DNA from: Actinomadura barringtoniae
GTDB taxonomy: Bacteria; Actinomycetota; Actinomycetes; Streptosporangiales; Streptosporangiaceae
Assembly (NCBI RefSeq): GCF_017573505.1
Contig: NZ_JAGEOJ010000023.1
Coordinates: forward strand, 62,001 to 126,000
Length of the DNA: 64,000 bases
Direction: 5' to 3'
Positions 9,087 through 17,980 of the stretch are shown here, in pieces. Below the pieces are notes generated by a model. The model saw only the letters and a list, made by a program, of their open reading frames with translations, did no database searches and was not told the origin of the DNA. Positions within the stretch are counted from its first letter, which is position 1; each line of letters begins with the position of its first letter. A program made the translations under genes and the position numbers.

Positions 9087-10570
9087 ACGCCCAGGCGCGG
9101 ACGTTGCGGTTGCACCCGTTGACGTTCGTGGTGGGGGCGGCGCGCGAGCTGATCGCGCTGCTGGGCGCGGGCGCCGCCGGTCTGGTGGTCGGCGGCCTGT
9201 CCACGGCGTTCTACTTCACGCTGGTCGGGCTCGGCCTCGGACTGGTCTTTCACGTGGCGACGTGGGTGACGTTCACCTACACCGTTCAGGAGGACCGCAT
9301 CGAGCTGCGGCGGCAGCTGATCGGACGCTCGGTGAAGACCATCCCGCGCGAACGCATCCGCGGCGTCGACATCAGCGCCACCCTGCCGCACCGGCTCCTC
9401 GGGCTCGCGATCGTTCACATCGACGCGGGCGCGGACGGGGGAGAGGGCGAGCTGAACGCGGTCTCGCGGCATGAGGCCGAGCGCCTCCGCCGGGTGCTGC
9501 TCACGCGCGCGGTGTCCGCTGAGTCGCCGCCCGCCGAACGGCCCATCGTGCGACGCCGCGAGCTCGCGCGCATGAGGCCGCGCTGGTATCTGTACGCCCC
9601 GCTCAGCGGCGCCTATCTCCTGACGCCGTTCGCGCTCGCGGGCAGCCTCCTCGGCACGCTCTACAACCTCAGCGACGACCTCGGGCTCGTCACGCAGGAA
9701 CGGCTGCAGAACCTCGGGCACGACGTCGTCGGCCTGCCCACGGTCGCGGTGATCGCGTTCGCGATCGTGTTCCTGATCGCGATGCCGATCATGTCGGTGA
9801 TCGTGTTCGCGCTGTTCAACTGGGACTTCACGGTGTACGAGCGGGACGGTTCGGTGGTGGCCGAACGCGGCGTGATCACCCGCCGCAGCGTCTCGCTCGA
9901 ACGCCGGCGCATCCGCGGCGTCGAGCTGGACGACAACCCGTTCGAGCGCGCCGCCGGGGTGGTCCGCCTCGGCGCGCTGGTCACCGGCCTCGGGGACGCC
10001 GCCCACCGCGGCCGCCTGCTGCCCGCCGCGCCCCGTTCGGCCGTGGAGGACCTCGCCTGGCGCGTGCTCGGCCGTACGCCCGCACCCCTCATCGGACATC
10101 CCCGCGCCGCGCGCAGCCGCCGCGTGACCCGCGCGGTCGCCCCGCCGCTCGGCATCGCCGCGATGGCCGTGCTGGCGCACCAGCCCTGGGTGGCGTACGC
10201 GTGCGTCGTGCTGGCCGTGTTCGCGATCCCGCTCGGGCTGGACCGCTATCGCCAGCTCGGGCACGCGACCGATGACGAACGGCTGACCGTGCGTTCGGGG
10301 TCGCTGCGCCGCCGCCAGGCGATCGTCGAGCACAGCGCGGTGGTCGGCTGGCGCATCCGGCGCACGCTCTTCCAACGGCGCCTCGGCCTCGCGACCCTGC
10401 TCGTCGCGGTCGGCGCGGGGGAGGGCCGCTACCCGGCGACCGACATGGCCGAGGGCGACGCCGTCGCGTTCGCCGCCCGGATCACCCCCGACTGGGTGAC
10501 GCCCTTCCTGGAGCAGGCGCCTGCCACCCGCGCCCGCGCCCGCAAGCACGAAAAAGCCCCGCGACCCTAG
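9083..10570 (+). CDS. PH-domain membrane protein, YdbT-like
   Basis: 495 residues from GTG 9083, chosen because it overlaps the stop of the YdbS-like gene by 4 bases. Three bPH2/DUF304 repeats alternate with paired membrane helices: the first contains IPRERIRGVDIS, the second SLERRRIRGVELDDNPFE, the third near SAVVGWRIRRTLFQRR. Helix pairs lie at about 18-58, 160-235 and 355-385. The architecture is that of YdbT, partner of YdbS. The two products probably form one membrane complex. The C-terminus is rich in R, A and K and its codons are part of the terminator hairpin. Confidence 0.87.
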   Translation: MNAQARTLRLHPLTFVVGAARELIALLGAGAAGLVVGGLSTAFYFTLVGLGLGLVFHVATWVTFTYTVQEDRIELRRQLIGRSVKTIPRERIRGVDISATLPHRLLGLAIVHIDAGADGGEGELNAVSRHEAERLRRVLLTRAVSAESPPAERPIVRRRELARMRPRWYLYAPLSGAYLLTPFALAGSLLGTLYNLSDDLGLVTQERLQNLGHDVVGLPTVAVIAFAIVFLIAMPIMSVIVFALFNWDFTVYERDGSVVAERGVITRRSVSLERRRIRGVELDDNPFERAAGVVRLGALVTGLGDAAHRGRLLPAAPRSAVEDLAWRVLGRTPAPLIGHPRAARSRRVTRAVAPPLGIAAMAVLAHQPWVAYACVVLAVFAIPLGLDRYRQLGHATDDERLTVRSGSLRRRQAIVEHSAVVGWRIRRTLFQRRLGLATLLVAVGAGEGRYPATDMAEGDAVAFAARITPDWVTPFLEQAPATRARARKHEKAPRP

Positions 10571-10586
10571 CAACGGGCTGCGGGGC
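10556..10586. terminator. Shared terminator of ydbT-like gene and sepH
   Basis: GCCCCGC (10556-10562) pairs with GCGGGGC (10580-10586). The A5 run just before the left arm gives a U tract for the minus-strand sepH transcript, and the hairpin overlaps the 3' end of the plus-strand gene. Confidence 0.6.
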
Positions 10587-10603
10587 GTTCTCGCCGGACT
10601 CTG

Positions 10604-12607
10604 TTACTCGGGTCGGCGCGCGCCGAACATGATCTCGTCCCAGGACGGGACGGACGCGCGCTTGCCCTTGGCCTTGCGCCGGTTGCGCGCGGCGGGCCGC
10701 TGCGGCGGAGCGGGCGTCGACGGCGCCTCGGCCGCCGCGGGCTCGTTCACGGGCTCGGTCTGCGCGGCGGGCATGGACGGCCGCGTCCCGGACTTCTTCT
10801 TGGCCGGGGTGTGGCGCGGCGGCTGCGGCTTGGGAACCTTCGGCGCGGCGGGCGCCTCGGGCTCCGCCGGACGCGGCACGTTCGCCGCGGCGGGCTCGAC
10901 CGCGGGCTCCTCGGCGGGCTCGGGCTCCGGCTCGGCGGCGGGCTTCGGCTTGGGCGCGGGCTGAGGCTTGGCGACGGGCTCGGGAACGGGAGCCGGCTTG
11001 GGGGCGGGCTTGGGCTTCGGGGCCTCCGGCACCGGCGCCTCGGCGAGCTTCTCCTCAGCCGCGGCGACCTTCGAGGCCGCCGCCTGCTCCTTGATGCGCT
11101 GCGCCGCTGCCTCGTGCTCGTCCGTACGGTCCTCGTCGGCGGCGTCCGCGGCCTCCGAGTCGTGCGCGTCGGTGTCGGCCTCCGCCTCCGCCTCGGGCGC
11201 GGCGTCCTCGGCCAGGTCGGTCTTCGCCTCGACCGGAGCCTCGTCCTCGTCCGCGCTGTCCTCGGCGGCTTCGGCCTCGGCCTCGGCCTCGAGCTCCGCG
11301 GCCTCGGCCTCACGGGCCTCGGCGCGCGCGGCGGCCTGGGCCTCGACGGCGGCCTCGCGCTCCTGAACGAGGTCGCGCGGCTCGTCCTCCTCGACCTCTT
11401 CGGTGTCCGCGGCACGGTCCACAGCGGCCTCTTGCACGTCGTCCACGTCGTGAACGTCCTGCTCGTCGTCGGCGTCCTCGTCCGCGCTCGCCGCCTCGGC
11501 GGCTGCCGTCGCCTCGCGGGCTTCGGCCCGCGCGGCCGCCTCGGCCTCCACGGCCGCTGCGCGCTCGGCGGCGATGACCGCTTCGCGTGCGGCGGCGCGT
11601 TGCTTGGCCGCCTCGCGCGCTTCCGCGGCGGCCTCGCGCGCCTCGGCCGCCGCCTCACGGGACTCGCTGCGCTGCACCTCCGTGCGCTGCGTCTCGCTTC
11701 GCTGCGTCTCGCCGCGCTGCGTCTCGGACTCGACCTCGCGGGAGGGAGTACGCGCGGACGCCTCACGCATCGGGCTCTCGCCGGCCGGAACGGGCGCGGC
11801 GGGCAGCGCCGGGGCCTCCGGCGGCTCGCTCAGCCGCCGCTCCTCCCGTACGGGCTGAACGCGGGCGGCGATGGCGGCCTCGCGCTGCATCGGCTGCGGG
11901 CGCGCGTCGACCATGCGCCCGCGCTCCACGATGTACTCGCGGCGGGGCGGATCCTCCGGAGCGTCGGAGACGACCTTCATCGCCGGGCGGCGGGGCACCA
12001 GCGGGGTGACGGTGTCGCTCAGCGACTCGTCCCACTCGACGGCGGTGAGACGGGCGGCGACCTCGTCGAGCGGCGACACGTGCCGCCGGCGCGGGTCGAA
12101 GAGCCACTCGGCGGCGTGCGGGCGGCCGTTGTCGAAGAACGACAGCCGGACGCGCCAGGTGCTGTCCTCACACTTCCAGGAGTCCCACTCGACCTCCTCG
12201 AGGTCGACGCCGCCGCGGCCGAGCCGTTCCTCCACGGTCTCGCCGAGGGGCGGGCCCGGGGTCGTCTCGCCGGGCCTGCGCACGCCGACGCGCTGCGCCT
12301 GCTGCGCCATGTACTCGCGCTCCTGCAGGACCGGGCCCTCGAACCAGCGGACGCGCTCGACCGGGATTCCGGCCGACTCGGCGATCTCCTCCGCCGTCTC
12401 GCCGGACCGGATACGGGCCTGGATCTCCTTGGGACGCAAGGGACTCTCCACTTCGATCTCGAACTGGCCGAGGCGGGAGAAGTGCCCACGTACCGCTGCA
12501 CGCAGCCGGTCGTCGACGGGCAGGGTGAACCGGGTGCCCCGGCCAGCGGTCGCCAGGACGAGATAGGTCCCGTCCTCGCTCACCGCGACGAGGCGCAGCT
12601 CCTGCAT
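10604..12607 (-). CDS. sepH: Cell division regulator SepH (DUF3071)
   Basis: 667 residues, start ATG 12607 with AGGAAGGA upstream (MQELRLVAVSEDG). SepH directly stimulates FtsZ assembly at sporulation and vegetative septa in actinobacteria. The N-terminal DUF3071 domain (about 1-170) contains the helix-turn-helix-like segment RPKEIQARIRSGETAEEIAE and the YMAQQAQRVGVRR stretch typical of the family. The middle, about 300 residues, is low-complexity A/E/R then A/P/K, probably disordered. The C-terminal end VPSWDEIMFGARR is the conserved motif expected to contact FtsZ. It is longer than the usual 340-450 residues because of the expanded Ala/Glu linker. It faces away from the next gene. Confidence 0.93.
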   Translation of the reverse strand: MQELRLVAVSEDGTYLVLATAGRGTRFTLPVDDRLRAAVRGHFSRLGQFEIEVESPLRPKEIQARIRSGETAEEIAESAGIPVERVRWFEGPVLQEREYMAQQAQRVGVRRPGETTPGPPLGETVEERLGRGGVDLEEVEWDSWKCEDSTWRVRLSFFDNGRPHAAEWLFDPRRRHVSPLDEVAARLTAVEWDESLSDTVTPLVPRRPAMKVVSDAPEDPPRREYIVERGRMVDARPQPMQREAAIAARVQPVREERRLSEPPEAPALPAAPVPAGESPMREASARTPSREVESETQRGETQRSETQRTEVQRSESREAAAEAREAAAEAREAAKQRAAAREAVIAAERAAAVEAEAAARAEAREATAAAEAASADEDADDEQDVHDVDDVQEAAVDRAADTEEVEEDEPRDLVQEREAAVEAQAAARAEAREAEAAELEAEAEAEAAEDSADEDEAPVEAKTDLAEDAAPEAEAEADTDAHDSEAADAADEDRTDEHEAAAQRIKEQAAASKVAAAEEKLAEAPVPEAPKPKPAPKPAPVPEPVAKPQPAPKPKPAAEPEPEPAEEPAVEPAAANVPRPAEPEAPAAPKVPKPQPPRHTPAKKKSGTRPSMPAAQTEPVNEPAAAEAPSTPAPPQRPAARNRRKAKGKRASVPSWDEIMFGARRPE

Positions 12608-13052
12608 GCGTGTCCTTCCTGCCCTTCCTGACGGCACCGGAGGGTGCCGAACCCGCCGTCCGGTCGCGAGCCCGCCTCACTCGTGCTCGTGCCGACCGAT
12701 GGTTCGGTGCCCACCGAGGGCGCATGCGTGCCCTTCCCCCGGACTCCCGAGTCTCTCTTCTGGACACGCCTTGCTGCCAGCACCGTACCCGGCATGTCCG
12801 AACATCGCCGCTCTCGAAGCCCTCATCACCCGTGGTGAAGAGGGCGCCTGCCCAAGCTTGCCCTTGTGCGAGGGTCCCCGGGGGCGCCCTGCCGCATTCT
12901 TGTGGATCCTTTTCCACACTGTGCCTGATGGGTCAGGGGGACTCCAGTCTTTTCACGTTGCGATCGTCACGTACGGGGCAGGAACACCCGGACCCGGCCG
13001 TTAGTTTCTGTTGCGGGGGATTTACGGCCTGACCGGAACGGGGGATTCATCG
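12608..13052. other. Divergent promoter region, sepH and membrane-protein gene
   Basis: 445 bases without a convincing gene. Short open frames on both strands lack ribosome sites and have atypical composition. Around 12905-12980 the DNA is locally A/T-richer (TTTTCCACACTG, TTTTCACGTTGCGATCGTCACG), the likely promoter area for the plus-strand gene; CGATCGTCACG at 12960 is a short inverted element. No riboswitch-like structure was recognised. Confidence 0.45.
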
Positions 13053-14000
13053 ATGCGGCACAAGATGCCGGATCTCAGCACGACGCAGCTGATCGCGAGT
13101 GGCCTGGCGACGCTCGCCGCGGCCTGGGGGGCGTCCTACCTGGGGGTGTACGGGACGATCCTGGGCGCGGCCTTCATGAGCGTCGCGTCCACGGCGGGCG
13201 CCGCGGTGTGCAAGCACTACCTGGATCAGGGCAAGGAGCAGCTCCACGAGCGCACCCATCTCCAGGAGGCGGTCCAGGAGGAGGCGGTCGCCAGGGGCGC
13301 GGCCGCGGCGGCCACGAGCGCCGACCCGACGCGGACCGCGCGGTGGCTGGGCGACGCGAACGCGACGCAGTTCATGGACGATCCGAACGCGACCCGGGTG
13401 GACCCGAACGCGACCCGGATGGACGGGCTGCCCACGCTGAGTGACCCGAACGTGACGCGGATCGACCGTACGCCCGCCGAGACCGTGGCGGCCGAGCTGG
13501 CCGCAGAGGCCGGCGACGAGGCGGTGCGCAGGGCGTCCTGGAAGGCCGCGTTCGAGAGCACGCTGGAATGGGCCAGGCAGCGCTGGGTCGTCCTGCTGGT
13601 CTCCTCGGCCGCGGTCTTCGCGGTTGTGACGGGCGGCGTCGCCCTTTTCCAGTGGCAGACCGACAAGGCGTTCGGCGGCAGCGGCGTCATCCAGCAGTCC
13701 TCGCGGGGCGGCGGTGGTGGCGGCGGGACCGACCACGACGAGAAGCCGTCGCACAAGCCGTCGACGGGCACGTCCTCGCCGACCCCGAGCGACTCGGGCT
13801 CCGCGCCGAGCGACACCCCGTCGAGCGGGCCTTCCAGCTCTCCGTCGGACAAGCCGACCGAGACCCCGACCACGCCGACCGCGCCCCCGACGAACCCGAC
13901 GCCCACGCCGGACAAGTCCACTCCCAAGGACACGCCCAGCACCGGCGATGGCCAGGGCGGGCAGACGCCCAAGAACAACGTCCAGCCCAGCGGCAACTGA
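13053..14000 (+). CDS. Membrane protein with degenerate DPNAT repeats and Ser/Thr/Pro outer tail
   Basis: 315 residues from ATG 13053 (GGAACGGGGG upstream). Residues 9-45 form a hydrophobic, glycine-rich hairpin (IASGLATLAAAWGASYLGVYG), followed by a charged segment. Residues about 105-145 hold a run of short repeats: DANATQF, DDPNATRV, DPNATRM, DPNVTRI. A second membrane helix (about 180-200, VVLLVSSAAVFAVVTGGVALF) leads to a Gly7 run and about 95 residues of Ser/Thr/Pro/Asp, a likely cell-wall-spanning, perhaps glycosylated, tail. I recognise no named family. Similar two-helix proteins with threonine-containing repeats occur in actinomycetes and could be kinase substrates, but that is only inference. 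A strong terminator follows. Confidence 0.75.
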   Translation: MRHKMPDLSTTQLIASGLATLAAAWGASYLGVYGTILGAAFMSVASTAGAAVCKHYLDQGKEQLHERTHLQEAVQEEAVARGAAAAATSADPTRTARWLGDANATQFMDDPNATRVDPNATRMDGLPTLSDPNVTRIDRTPAETVAAELAAEAGDEAVRRASWKAAFESTLEWARQRWVVLLVSSAAVFAVVTGGVALFQWQTDKAFGGSGVIQQSSRGGGGGGGTDHDEKPSHKPSTGTSSPTPSDSGSAPSDTPSSGPSSSPSDKPTETPTTPTAPPTNPTPTPDKSTPKDTPSTGDGQGGQTPKNNVQPSGN

Positions 14001-14005
14001 CGTAT

Positions 14006-14052
14006 ATAAGGAAGGGCCGGAGCCTCACCACGAGGCTCCGGCCCTTCCTTAT
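14006..14052. terminator. Strong bidirectional hairpin
   Basis: Perfect 19-bp inverted repeat (14008-14026 and 14032-14050), extendable by two A/T pairs, with a 5-base loop. It lies 8 bases after one stop and 6 bases before the converging oxidoreductase stop, and the flanks are A/T-rich (TATAAG/CTTATG), so it should stop both transcripts. Confidence 0.9.
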
Positions 14053-14057
14053 GAGAG

Positions 14058-15368
14058 CTAGGCGCCGAAGACCTGCCGGGTGTAGGCGTTGAGGAAGCGC
14101 CGCTCGGGGTCCAGTTCGTTGCGCAGCGCCTGGAAGTCCTTGAAGCGCGGGTAGACCGTCTCCAGGTACTCGGCGTCGCGCGTGTGCATCTTGCCCCAGT
14201 GGGGACGGCCGCCGACCGAGGTCAGCAGTTCCTCGACGCCCTCGAAGTACTCCTCGTGCGGGTCGCGGTTGTAGACGTGGATCGCGATGAACGCGCTGTG
14301 GCGGTCGTGCGCCATCGACAGCCACGCGTCCTCGGCGGGCAGCAGCCGAACCTCGATCGGGAAGCTGATCCGCCAGTCGCGCTTGTCGAACAGCGCCCGC
14401 AGGTCGCGCAGCGTCGGTACGAGCTGCTCGCGCGGGATGGAGTACTCCTGCTCCTTGAAGCGCACCTTCCGCGGGCTGGTGAACACCTTGTAAGAGGTGT
14501 CGCTGAACGTGCGGGCCCCGAGGGCCTTGGCCGACACCCCGTTCACGAACGGGACGGCTGCCGGGGCACGGTGCGTCACGTGCTGCATCAGCCCGAAGAC
14601 GGTGTTGGACAGGAACTCGTCGTCCAGCCAGCCCTTGAACCTGGGCAGCGGCTCGGCGGGCCCCTCGACGCGGTTGTTGCGCTTGGTGAGGCAGCCCTCG
14701 GTGTGCGGGAACCAGTAGAACTCGAAGTGCTCGTTGGCGGCCTCGAACTCGTCGACCCGCGCCAGCACCTCGTCCCACTTCATCGGCTCCTCGCGCGCCT
14801 CCAGCAGGAACGCCGGGACGGTGCGCCAGGTTATCGCGGTGATCACGCCGAGCGCGCCGAGGCCCGCGCGGGCCGCGTCGAACAGCTCGGGGCGTTCGTC
14901 GGGCGAGCAGGTGACGACGCTGCCGTCGGCGAGGACCAGCTCCAGCGCGGCGACCTGCGAGGCGAGGCCGGCGGCGTCGCGGCCGGTGCCGTGCGTGGCG
15001 GTCTGGAGCGCGCCCGCGACGGTCTGCTCCTGGATGTCGCCCATGTTGGCCAGGGCCAGCCCGTGCTCGTCCAGGATCCGGTTGAGCCGGTGCAGCGGCA
15101 GCCCGGCCTCGACGGTCACCAGGCCGCTGGCGGTGTCGACCGAGCGGACCGCGGTCAGGCCGTCCGGGCGCAGCAGGACGCCCTCGGCGAGCGCGGCGCC
15201 GGTGAAGGAGTGGCCGGTCCCGGTCATGCGGACGGTCAGGCCGTCGGTCGCTGCGGTGCGGACCGCTCCCGCCACCTCTTCGGTGGTACGGGGGGTCGCG
15301 ACGCGACGCGGCGTGACCTGCTGGTTTCCTGCCCAGTTCTGCCATGTTTGGGCACTCGCGGGGGACAT
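14058..15368 (-). CDS. FAD-linked oxidoreductase, D-arabinono-1,4-lactone oxidase family
   Basis: 436 residues. The N-terminal half is a PCMH-type FAD-binding domain with RMTGTGHSFTGAA (about 46-58; the His is the residue that carries covalent FAD in alditol and lactone oxidases) and GALQTATHGTGRD. The C-terminal half is the ALO domain, closing with RPHWGKMHTRD and FLNAYTRQVFG, both typical. Members oxidise sugar alcohols or aldonolactones with O2. The actual substrate is unknown. The MFS gene begins upstream on the same strand, only 9 bases before this ATG at 15368, so the two are co-transcribed. The pair ferrochelatase-plus-ALO-plus-MFS neighbourhood is common around sepH in actinomycetes. 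Confidence 0.87.
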   Translation of the reverse strand: MSPASAQTWQNWAGNQQVTPRRVATPRTTEEVAGAVRTAATDGLTVRMTGTGHSFTGAALAEGVLLRPDGLTAVRSVDTASGLVTVEAGLPLHRLNRILDEHGLALANMGDIQEQTVAGALQTATHGTGRDAAGLASQVAALELVLADGSVVTCSPDERPELFDAARAGLGALGVITAITWRTVPAFLLEAREEPMKWDEVLARVDEFEAANEHFEFYWFPHTEGCLTKRNNRVEGPAEPLPRFKGWLDDEFLSNTVFGLMQHVTHRAPAAVPFVNGVSAKALGARTFSDTSYKVFTSPRKVRFKEQEYSIPREQLVPTLRDLRALFDKRDWRISFPIEVRLLPAEDAWLSMAHDRHSAFIAIHVYNRDPHEEYFEGVEELLTSVGGRPHWGKMHTRDAEYLETVYPRFKDFQALRNELDPERRFLNAYTRQVFGA

Positions 15369-15377
15369 GCGAGGACT

Positions 15378-16589
15378 CTACCCGGCAATCGATCGTGAAG
15401 AAAGTTCACGTTTACTGATTTTCCGCGTGCCGGCCAGTCCGATCACCGCCGCGACCGCCGCCGCGCCCAGCGGGATGAGGAACGCGGCCCGCGAGCCATA
15501 GGCGTCGACCAGCTTCCCGGCGCCCGACGAGCCCATCGCCACCCCGATCCCGACGGTCGTCGACACCAGCGCCAGGCCCTCGGTCAGCTGGCTCGGCGGC
15601 ACGACCCGCTCGATCAGCCCGTACGCCGGGATGATCGTCGGGGAGATCGCCAGGCCGGAGAAGAACACCACGGCCATCATCAGGTAGAGGTGGGTCACCA
15701 GCACGGGTCCCACGCCGCCGAGGGTCAGCAGGACCAGGCCGACCCGGAAGCGGCGGTCCAGTGGAGCGCTCCAGCTCCGTGCGCCGTACCAGAGCGCCGC
15801 CGTCCCGCTGCCCAGCGCGTAACAGCCCAGCAGCACCCCGGCCAGCGCCTTGTGCCCCTGCTCCTGCGCGAACGCCACGCCGCTGACGTCGATCGCCCCG
15901 AACACCGCGCCCAGCAGCGCGAAGACCGGGGTCATGATCAGGATCGCCGGGATGCGCAGCACGCTGCCCGGCACCGACTCGCCGCGCGGGCGCGGCGGCG
16001 GCTCGGTGCGGCGCTGCACGGCCAGCGCCAGGCAGCCGACCAGGGTGAACGAGGCGGCCGCGGCCAGGCCCGCCGCCGGATGCAGCCCGGTGGACAGCGC
16101 CGTCACGATGATCGGGCCGCAGACGAAGATCGACTCGTCCACCACCGACTCGAACGAGAACGCCGTCGACAGCCGGGCCGGCCGCTCGCGCAGCGCGTAG
16201 GTCCAGCGGGCCCGCACCCACGCGCCCAGCGAGGGCAGGCTCAGCCCGGCGAGGGCCGCCGCGGGGAACAGGGTCCAGATCGGCAGCCCGGCCTGCGCGA
16301 AGATGATGAACGTGGACCAGCTCGCGGCATTGGCCAGCACCAGCGGCACCAGTACGGCGTGCTGCCCGTACCGGTCGGCGAAGCGCGCGCTGAGCGGGGC
16401 CCCGGCGGCGTACGAAAGGGACATGGTCGCCGACACCGCCCCGGCGATGCCGTACGATCCGGTAACCGCCGACACCAGAAGGACGATGCCGATCCCCACC
16501 ATGGACATCGACATCCGCCCGACGAATCCCGCGGCGACGAACGACCGTGCCCCGGGAACCCCGAGCAGCTCCCGGTATGGACTGGCCAC
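15378..16589 (-). CDS. MFS transporter
   Basis: 403 residues from GTG 16589, chosen because AGGAGGGA stands 9 bases upstream; a longer open frame to 16670 lacks a ribosome site. Twelve hydrophobic segments are visible, with the cytoplasmic loop ARFADRYGQHAVLVP between helices 2 and 3 as the MFS motif A equivalent and a long charged central loop QRRTEPPPRPRGES. The family exports drugs or metabolites by proton antiport; no substrate can be assigned. First gene of a two-gene operon with the lactone-oxidase-like gene; it is divergent from the transglycosylase gene, with 96 bases between their starts for both promoters. Confidence 0.88.
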   Translation of the reverse strand: MASPYRELLGVPGARSFVAAGFVGRMSMSMVGIGIVLLVSAVTGSYGIAGAVSATMSLSYAAGAPLSARFADRYGQHAVLVPLVLANAASWSTFIIFAQAGLPIWTLFPAAALAGLSLPSLGAWVRARWTYALRERPARLSTAFSFESVVDESIFVCGPIIVTALSTGLHPAAGLAAAASFTLVGCLALAVQRRTEPPPRPRGESVPGSVLRIPAILIMTPVFALLGAVFGAIDVSGVAFAQEQGHKALAGVLLGCYALGSGTAALWYGARSWSAPLDRRFRVGLVLLTLGGVGPVLVTHLYLMMAVVFFSGLAISPTIIPAYGLIERVVPPSQLTEGLALVSTTVGIGVAMGSSGAGKLVDAYGSRAAFLIPLGAAAVAAVIGLAGTRKISKRELSSRSIAG

Positions 16590-16685
16590 CTGTTGCTCCC
16601 TCCTGACCTCCATGATCACGTTACCTGGGCGAATCAACTGGATTTTCCGGTAACCCACCCGTAGCGACACTCGTTGGGATTGGTT

Positions 16686-17912
16686 GTGGCTCCTCCTTCA
16701 CCTCCTCCTTCTCCTTCCTCTCCGAAGGCCTCTCCCAAGGGCTCTCCGAAGGCCGGGAAGGCCAAGGCGCGGCAGAGGCGCGTGCTGCTGCCCGTCGGGG
16801 CGGCGGCGATCGCGGTGCTCGCCGCGGGGAGCCTGTCCGGGGGCGTGTACGCCGTGGTGAGCGGCCACGGCAAGGCCGACCCGGTCGCCAAGACCACCGC
16901 CGAGCCGCCGCCGACCGGTGCGCCGACCGGCCCGGTGACCAACGTCGCCGACTCCGGCCAGGTCGCCCCGCTGCGCCGCGTGGTGCCGCCGGACGTGCTG
17001 GCCGTGAGCGGCGGAGGCGGCTCGATCGGGCCCGCCCAGATCGCCAAGATCCGCAAGCTCGGCAAGGTCCGCGACGTGGTGGCGGTCGCGGGCGGCGCCG
17101 TCCAGCTTCAGGGGCGCGCGGTCAACACCTTCGCCGTCGACCCGTCCTCGTTCCGGTCCTGGACGCCGCCGGGCACCGCCAAGAAGACCGACCTGTGGGC
17201 CGCGCTGGCCGCCGACCAGTTCGTGGTGTCCCCGACGGCCGCCGAGCAGCTCCAGCTCGCCAAGGGCTTCCAGTATCCGATCGTCGCCAAGTCCATGCCG
17301 AACGTGATGATGGGCGGCTCGGGCTCCCTCGGCCTGCCCGGCATCGACATGCTGGTCAGCCGCAAGACCGGCAACGACATGGGCCTGGTGCCGAACGTGG
17401 CGATCATGGTCAACGCGCCGGGCGTCGACCCCGCCAAGCTGTCCAAGGCGGTCGGCAGGGTCCTGGGCGTCGGCGCCAACGTGGTCAACCTGCATGACCG
17501 CAAGTACCAGAGCCCCTCCGACAACGGCGGCAAGCCCGGCAGCTACCTGGACCTCTACAAGCAGGCGGCCACCGGCTGCCCAGGGCTGTCCTGGACGGTC
17601 CTCGCCGCCATCGGCCAGGTCGAGAGCGACCACGGCCGCAACGCCGGCCGTTCCAGCGCGGGCGCGCTCGGGCCGATGCAGTTCATGCCGGCGACCTGGA
17701 AGACCTACGGCGTGGACGGCGACCACGACGGCAAGGCCGACATCATGAACCCCTACGACGCCGTTCCGGCCGCCGCGAAGTACCTGTGCGCGAACGGAGC
17801 GGGCAAGGGCGGCAAACAGCTCTACCGGGCGATCTGGCACTACAACCACGCCGACTGGTACGTCCAGAAGGTGCTCGCGCTGGCCAAGGCCTACTCCACC
17901 CGCTTCAGCTGA
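16686..17912 (+). CDS. Membrane-anchored lytic transglycosylase-like protein with extra central module
   Basis: About 408 residues; start taken at GTG 16686 (GTTGGGA 6 bases before), TTG 16674 possible. A proline/serine/lysine-rich cytoplasmic head precedes one helix (about 36-58). Residues about 85-275 form a module that resembles the extracytoplasmic core of MacB/FtsX proteins (KLGKVRDVVAVAGGAVQLQG, VVSPTAAEQLQL). The C-terminal SLT domain contains the catalytic Glu (about 313, GQVESDHG), ALGPMQFMPATW and YNHADWYVQKVLALA, as in actinobacterial lytic murein transglycosylases that cut peptidoglycan glycan strands. So the enzyme may be held at the membrane by a divisome- or transporter-like domain. 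It is followed by hemH after 68 bases. Confidence 0.82.
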   Translation: MAPPSPPPSPSSPKASPKGSPKAGKAKARQRRVLLPVGAAAIAVLAAGSLSGGVYAVVSGHGKADPVAKTTAEPPPTGAPTGPVTNVADSGQVAPLRRVVPPDVLAVSGGGGSIGPAQIAKIRKLGKVRDVVAVAGGAVQLQGRAVNTFAVDPSSFRSWTPPGTAKKTDLWAALAADQFVVSPTAAEQLQLAKGFQYPIVAKSMPNVMMGGSGSLGLPGIDMLVSRKTGNDMGLVPNVAIMVNAPGVDPAKLSKAVGRVLGVGANVVNLHDRKYQSPSDNGGKPGSYLDLYKQAATGCPGLSWTVLAAIGQVESDHGRNAGRSSAGALGPMQFMPATWKTYGVDGDHDGKADIMNPYDAVPAAAKYLCANGAGKGGKQLYRAIWHYNHADWYVQKVLALAKAYSTRFS

Positions 17913-17980
17913 CAGACCCGCGTCCGACCCGCCGCCGGGGGTGATCCAGACCATGGCGCCGCGGCTGGTTGGATGGAGTC

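Noticed and set aside
10811..12631. Leucine/glycine/arginine-rich plus-strand frame opposite sepH
   Set aside because: Arises from reading the Ala/Glu codons of sepH backwards; no domain, and SepH is unmistakable.
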